A stretch of 64,000 nt of DNA from Peptoclostridium litorale DSM 5388 (GTDB lineage Bacteria > Bacillota > Clostridia > Peptostreptococcales > Peptostreptococcaceae), in contig NZ_FSRH01000001.1 in assembly GCF_900141635.1 (NCBI RefSeq), positions 124,001 through 188,000 on the forward strand, read 5' to 3'. The notes beneath the pieces were generated by a model. It saw nothing but the letters and a program-made list of their open reading frames with translations, did no database searches and was not told the DNA's origin. Position numbers and translations under genes: made by a program. This document shows positions 61,532 to 64,000 of this stretch, piece by piece (position 1 is the stretch's first letter; each line of letters opens with the position of its first letter).

Positions 61532-62902
61532 CTATTTTGCTGGCTCTCCAGTTTCAATAGGGTTTCCTCCATTGCTCCATCCTATCCATCCGTCGCTGAA
61601 TACAGAAGTGTTTTCAAGACCCATGACATTTGAGTACGCATATATTTCTGCAACACGCCATCCGCTTCCGCACATGAATGAAAGATGCTTGTTTGTGTCT
61701 AGTCCAGCCTCATCCCATAGGGCAAGTATTTCGTCAGCATTTCTCATTGTGCCATCTATGTTCCTATAGTAGTCAAGCGAATACGAATCAGTCTTTCCCG
61801 CATATCCAAATACAGAGCCCGGGATACGTCCTTTTTTGTCGTGGTAGCTGTATCCTGATATTTCTCCTATATGCTCTTCCCAAGTACGGTTGTCAACAAG
61901 AGTGAACTCCTCAGGATTTGCAAGTCCTGCCTTAGCCTCTTCTATAGTGTCTATTACGTCAGGGTTTACAGGTGTTTCAGCCCCAAAGTCGCTCACAGGC
62001 TCAGGCTTGTGGCTTTCTGTCTCAGCTTCATATCCTGCAGCAGTCCAGGCTCCAAGCCCTCCGTTAAGAACCCTCACATCATCTACACCCATGTACTTAA
62101 GCACAAGAGCTACACGGTAAGCAGCCATTTGCTCTGCTCCTGACACTATTACAGTGTCTTCCTTCGTAAAGCCATAGCCAAGAGCAAACTGCGCAAGCTC
62201 TTTATCACTTGCAAGCATCCACGCTGGAGGTGGTTCTACAATATCGGTATTTATGTGGAACGCCGTAGGAATGTGTCCCTTGGCATAAGAAGTCTCTTCT
62301 TCTCCCCAGCTGGCCTCAACCATTTTCACCTTTTTGCCTTCTTCAAATGTCTCAGGAGTCTTTCCCTCAAGAATGTCCTTGACAACACTTGCAGGCACTA
62401 TATTCTTATAGTTCTCATACTTTTCCATAGGAAGGCTCTCATCTTCAGCCCACTGCTTCACATCGTAAGTGTAAACGTTCTCGTACCCTTTTCCAGCAAG
62501 GTACTCTGCAACAGCTGAAGCATCTTTGCCGTTTGCATCGTAAAGAACTACGTTCCTGTCTTTTGCAATTCCCTTTGTTTCAAGAGCTTCATCAAGTATG
62601 CTGTCCTTGTTTTCTTTCTCCACTTTAAGCCAGTTAGCCGAAAAGTCTACAGCGCCCTTTATATGTCCGCCCCTTTTCACACCTTCAAGCTTCCAACCGT
62701 TGTATGCATCATTTAAACGAGTATCCACTACAACCCATGAATCGTCCTCAAGCTTTGAGCTCAATTCCTCTGTAGTTATAACATTTACTGCTCCATTTGT
62801 TTCTTCCTTTGCAGGTTCTTCTTTAGCGCAAGCAGCCATAGCCATTACTCCAAGCAGAAGTACCACTATAAGAAGAAAATGCTTTTTCATCTTTTTCCCC
62901 AT
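61532..62902 (-). CDS. Lipoprotein with three rhodanese domains
   Basis: A 456-residue protein. Signal peptide with a lipobox-like end (VMAMAACAK), so probably membrane-anchored outside the cell. Three rhodanese-type domains follow: the first and second have lost the active Cys (VVLYDANGKD and VIVSGAEQM at the site), and the third retains it (FMCGSGWRVAEIY). Thiosulfate:cyanide sulfurtransferases usually have two domains, one active, so this is a longer variant. It may act on thiosulfate or polysulfide at the cell surface. The start follows AAAGGAGACAACAAA. Co-transcribed with the four-span membrane protein. Confidence 0.9.
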   Translation of the reverse strand: MGKKMKKHFLLIVVLLLGVMAMAACAKEEPAKEETNGAVNVITTEELSSKLEDDSWVVVDTRLNDAYNGWKLEGVKRGGHIKGAVDFSANWLKVEKENKDSILDEALETKGIAKDRNVVLYDANGKDASAVAEYLAGKGYENVYTYDVKQWAEDESLPMEKYENYKNIVPASVVKDILEGKTPETFEEGKKVKMVEASWGEEETSYAKGHIPTAFHINTDIVEPPPAWMLASDKELAQFALGYGFTKEDTVIVSGAEQMAAYRVALVLKYMGVDDVRVLNGGLGAWTAAGYEAETESHKPEPVSDFGAETPVNPDVIDTIEEAKAGLANPEEFTLVDNRTWEEHIGEISGYSYHDKKGRIPGSVFGYAGKTDSYSLDYYRNIDGTMRNADEILALWDEAGLDTNKHLSFMCGSGWRVAEIYAYSNVMGLENTSVFSDGWIGWSNGGNPIETGEPAK

Positions 62903-63010
62903 TTTGTTGTCTCCTTTTTATATTATTGATTTGGTGCCATATATGGATTAGTTCAAGTAAAAATATAAAAAGCACCAGTTTTAAGAATACCAAAATTTTA
63001 TGACTTAGTG

Positions 63011-63072
63011 AATACAGTATAAAGAATATCTATATTGTATTTGCAATCTATAGATATTCTTTATACTGTATT
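63011..63072. terminator. 24-bp inverted repeat, likely terminator of the aminotransferase gene
   Basis: The left arm (63011-63034) begins AATACAGTATAAAG, the right arm (63049-63072) ends CTTTATACTGTATT, loop 14 bases. On the minus strand it follows the aminotransferase gene. Confidence 0.8.
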
Positions 63073-63164
63073 TTTATCTTTTTTCTTTTTCGTTATAAGT
63101 CTAATTAAATTATATAAATTCATAATAACATTAAAATTTATCATTTTTATACAACATATATTCT

Positions 63165-63980
63165 TTAATCGGCATAGTATTTACGCCTGTACATATCAAT
63201 GAGACTGTTTGTAAACTCCATGTCACATATACTGAACGTCCTGTCTTCAAACCTATTTACAGGCATTATGTCCATTAGTGAATTGGTTATGAATATTTCA
63301 TCTGCACCTTCCATATCCTCAATTCCAAAGCCGCCTTCCATAATCTCAATTCCTTCCGCAGCGCAAAGCTCTATTACCTTTTCCCTAGCTATTCCCGGCA
63401 ATATCCCGCAATTTATCGAAGGCGTATACATGCGGCCTTCCTTGACCCAGAATATATTGGATATACAGCCCTCGCATATATCCCCCCTTGTGTTCAAAAA
63501 TATGGCCTCTTCAAAACCAAGCCCTGCAGCCCTTTCCTTTTGGATTATGTTTTCGGCATAGTTCATGCTCTTTACAGTGCAGAGCTTTGAGTATTCATTC
63601 CTCCTTGAGTCTGCAAGGCAGATCCCGAATCCTCTTTCATATTCATCTACATATACTTTCTTTCCCGTGTATATGATAATGTCAGCAGACCCTCCCCTGC
63701 CCTTGAAGCTCATTATCTTTAAAAATCCGTCTTCCACTACATTCTCACGCATTAGCTTTTCACAAATATCACAAAACCCCTGCAAGTCCAAGTCGGCTTG
63801 TATGTTTAAGAAGTCCAGCCCCTTCATAAGCCTGTCATAGTGCTCCTTCAAAAATACAGCCCTTCCCCTGCATACCTTTATTGTTTCAAATACTCCATAT
63901 CCGTACATGAATCCCGGAGAAAACGGGCTTATAAAAGCTCTGCCTTCATCCGTGAATTCGCCATTTATAAAAACTTTCAT
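63165..63980 (-). CDS. Class IV aminotransferase (PabC/D-amino acid/branched-chain type)
   Basis: The 271-residue PLP enzyme has the fold-type IV start SPGFMYGYGVFETIKV, the PLP lysine in CTVKSMNYAENI, and the later stretch EAIFLNTRGDICEGCISNIFWV. Aminodeoxychorismate lyase (PabC), D-alanine and branched-chain aminotransferases share this pattern and cannot be separated by eye. The ATG at 63980 is preceded by AGGTGAAGGGT; a GTG at 63989 lies within that site. The window ends just upstream, so any partner (pabA/pabB) is not visible. Confidence 0.88.
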   Translation of the reverse strand: MKVFINGEFTDEGRAFISPFSPGFMYGYGVFETIKVCRGRAVFLKEHYDRLMKGLDFLNIQADLDLQGFCDICEKLMRENVVEDGFLKIMSFKGRGGSADIIIYTGKKVYVDEYERGFGICLADSRRNEYSKLCTVKSMNYAENIIQKERAAGLGFEEAIFLNTRGDICEGCISNIFWVKEGRMYTPSINCGILPGIAREKVIELCAAEGIEIMEGGFGIEDMEGADEIFITNSLMDIMPVNRFEDRTFSICDMEFTNSLIDMYRRKYYAD

Positions 63981-64000
63981 ACCCTTCACCTAGACCTAGA

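Overview
The window looks like chromosome from a low-GC, anaerobic, spore-forming, amino-acid-fermenting member of the Clostridia (Peptostreptococcaceae-like; inference). Reasons: AT-rich DNA with heavy ATA-codon use, strong AGGAGG-type ribosome sites with frequent TTG/GTG starts, two Spo0E-type sporulation regulators, a GerM-domain protein, a hydroxyproline dehydratase (HypD) locus, a branched-chain amino acid carrier, an oligopeptide transporter with PepD, and several rhodanese-type sulfur proteins. No rRNA, tRNA, CRISPR array or prophage was seen.

Layout. 1-5 kb: end of brnQ, an unrecognised 522-aa protein, a Spo0E/MEDS fusion, a small protein and RNA cyclic phosphodiesterase. 5-9.5 kb: divergent biotin locus, acp-fabF leftward and bioF-bioH-bioC rightward, around a BirA-type operator that overlaps both promoters. 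9.6-16.7 kb: phosphoribosyltransferase/hydrolase pair, methyltransferase, chemoreceptor, an unlisted 58-aa Spo0E-like gene, and a tyrosine recombinase preceded by a long hairpin. 17-27.7 kb: an orphan E1-type (RfbH) dideoxysugar dehydratase, a structured leader, then a tightly overlapping seven-gene operon (unknown protein, GH3-family ligase, four tandem B12-binding radical SAM enzymes, double-GNAT protein). This operon is the best candidate for an undescribed pathway.

28.4-30.0 kb: a group II intron with a truncated reverse transcriptase. 30.6-35.4 kb: XRE-cupin regulator, HypE activase, HypD and ProC, which together convert trans-4-hydroxyproline to proline. 35.6-43.3 kb: a frameshifted CDGSH protein, a GerM protein, TetR regulator, OPT transporter, PqqD-like protein, PepD and a YvyF-like protein. 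43.4-50.3 kb: QueH, a phosphoesterase, MetK, a Card1/Can2-like (DUF1887) protein without CRISPR genes, and three decayed genes. 50.4-54 kb: ArsR regulator, copper-amine-oxidase-N-domain proteins and a secreted GH18 enzyme. 54-63 kb: sulfur and possibly metal stress genes: SulP transporter, SHOCT/PepSY-like membrane proteins, OsmC, an ArsR regulator with its operator, a CoA-disulfide reductase fused to rhodanese/TusA/DsrE domains, and a three-rhodanese lipoprotein. The window ends in a class IV aminotransferase.

A recurring trait is the number of very long, perfect or near-perfect intergenic palindromes. Some are clear terminators; others (30163, 45553, 56081, 60964, 63011) are longer than termination needs.
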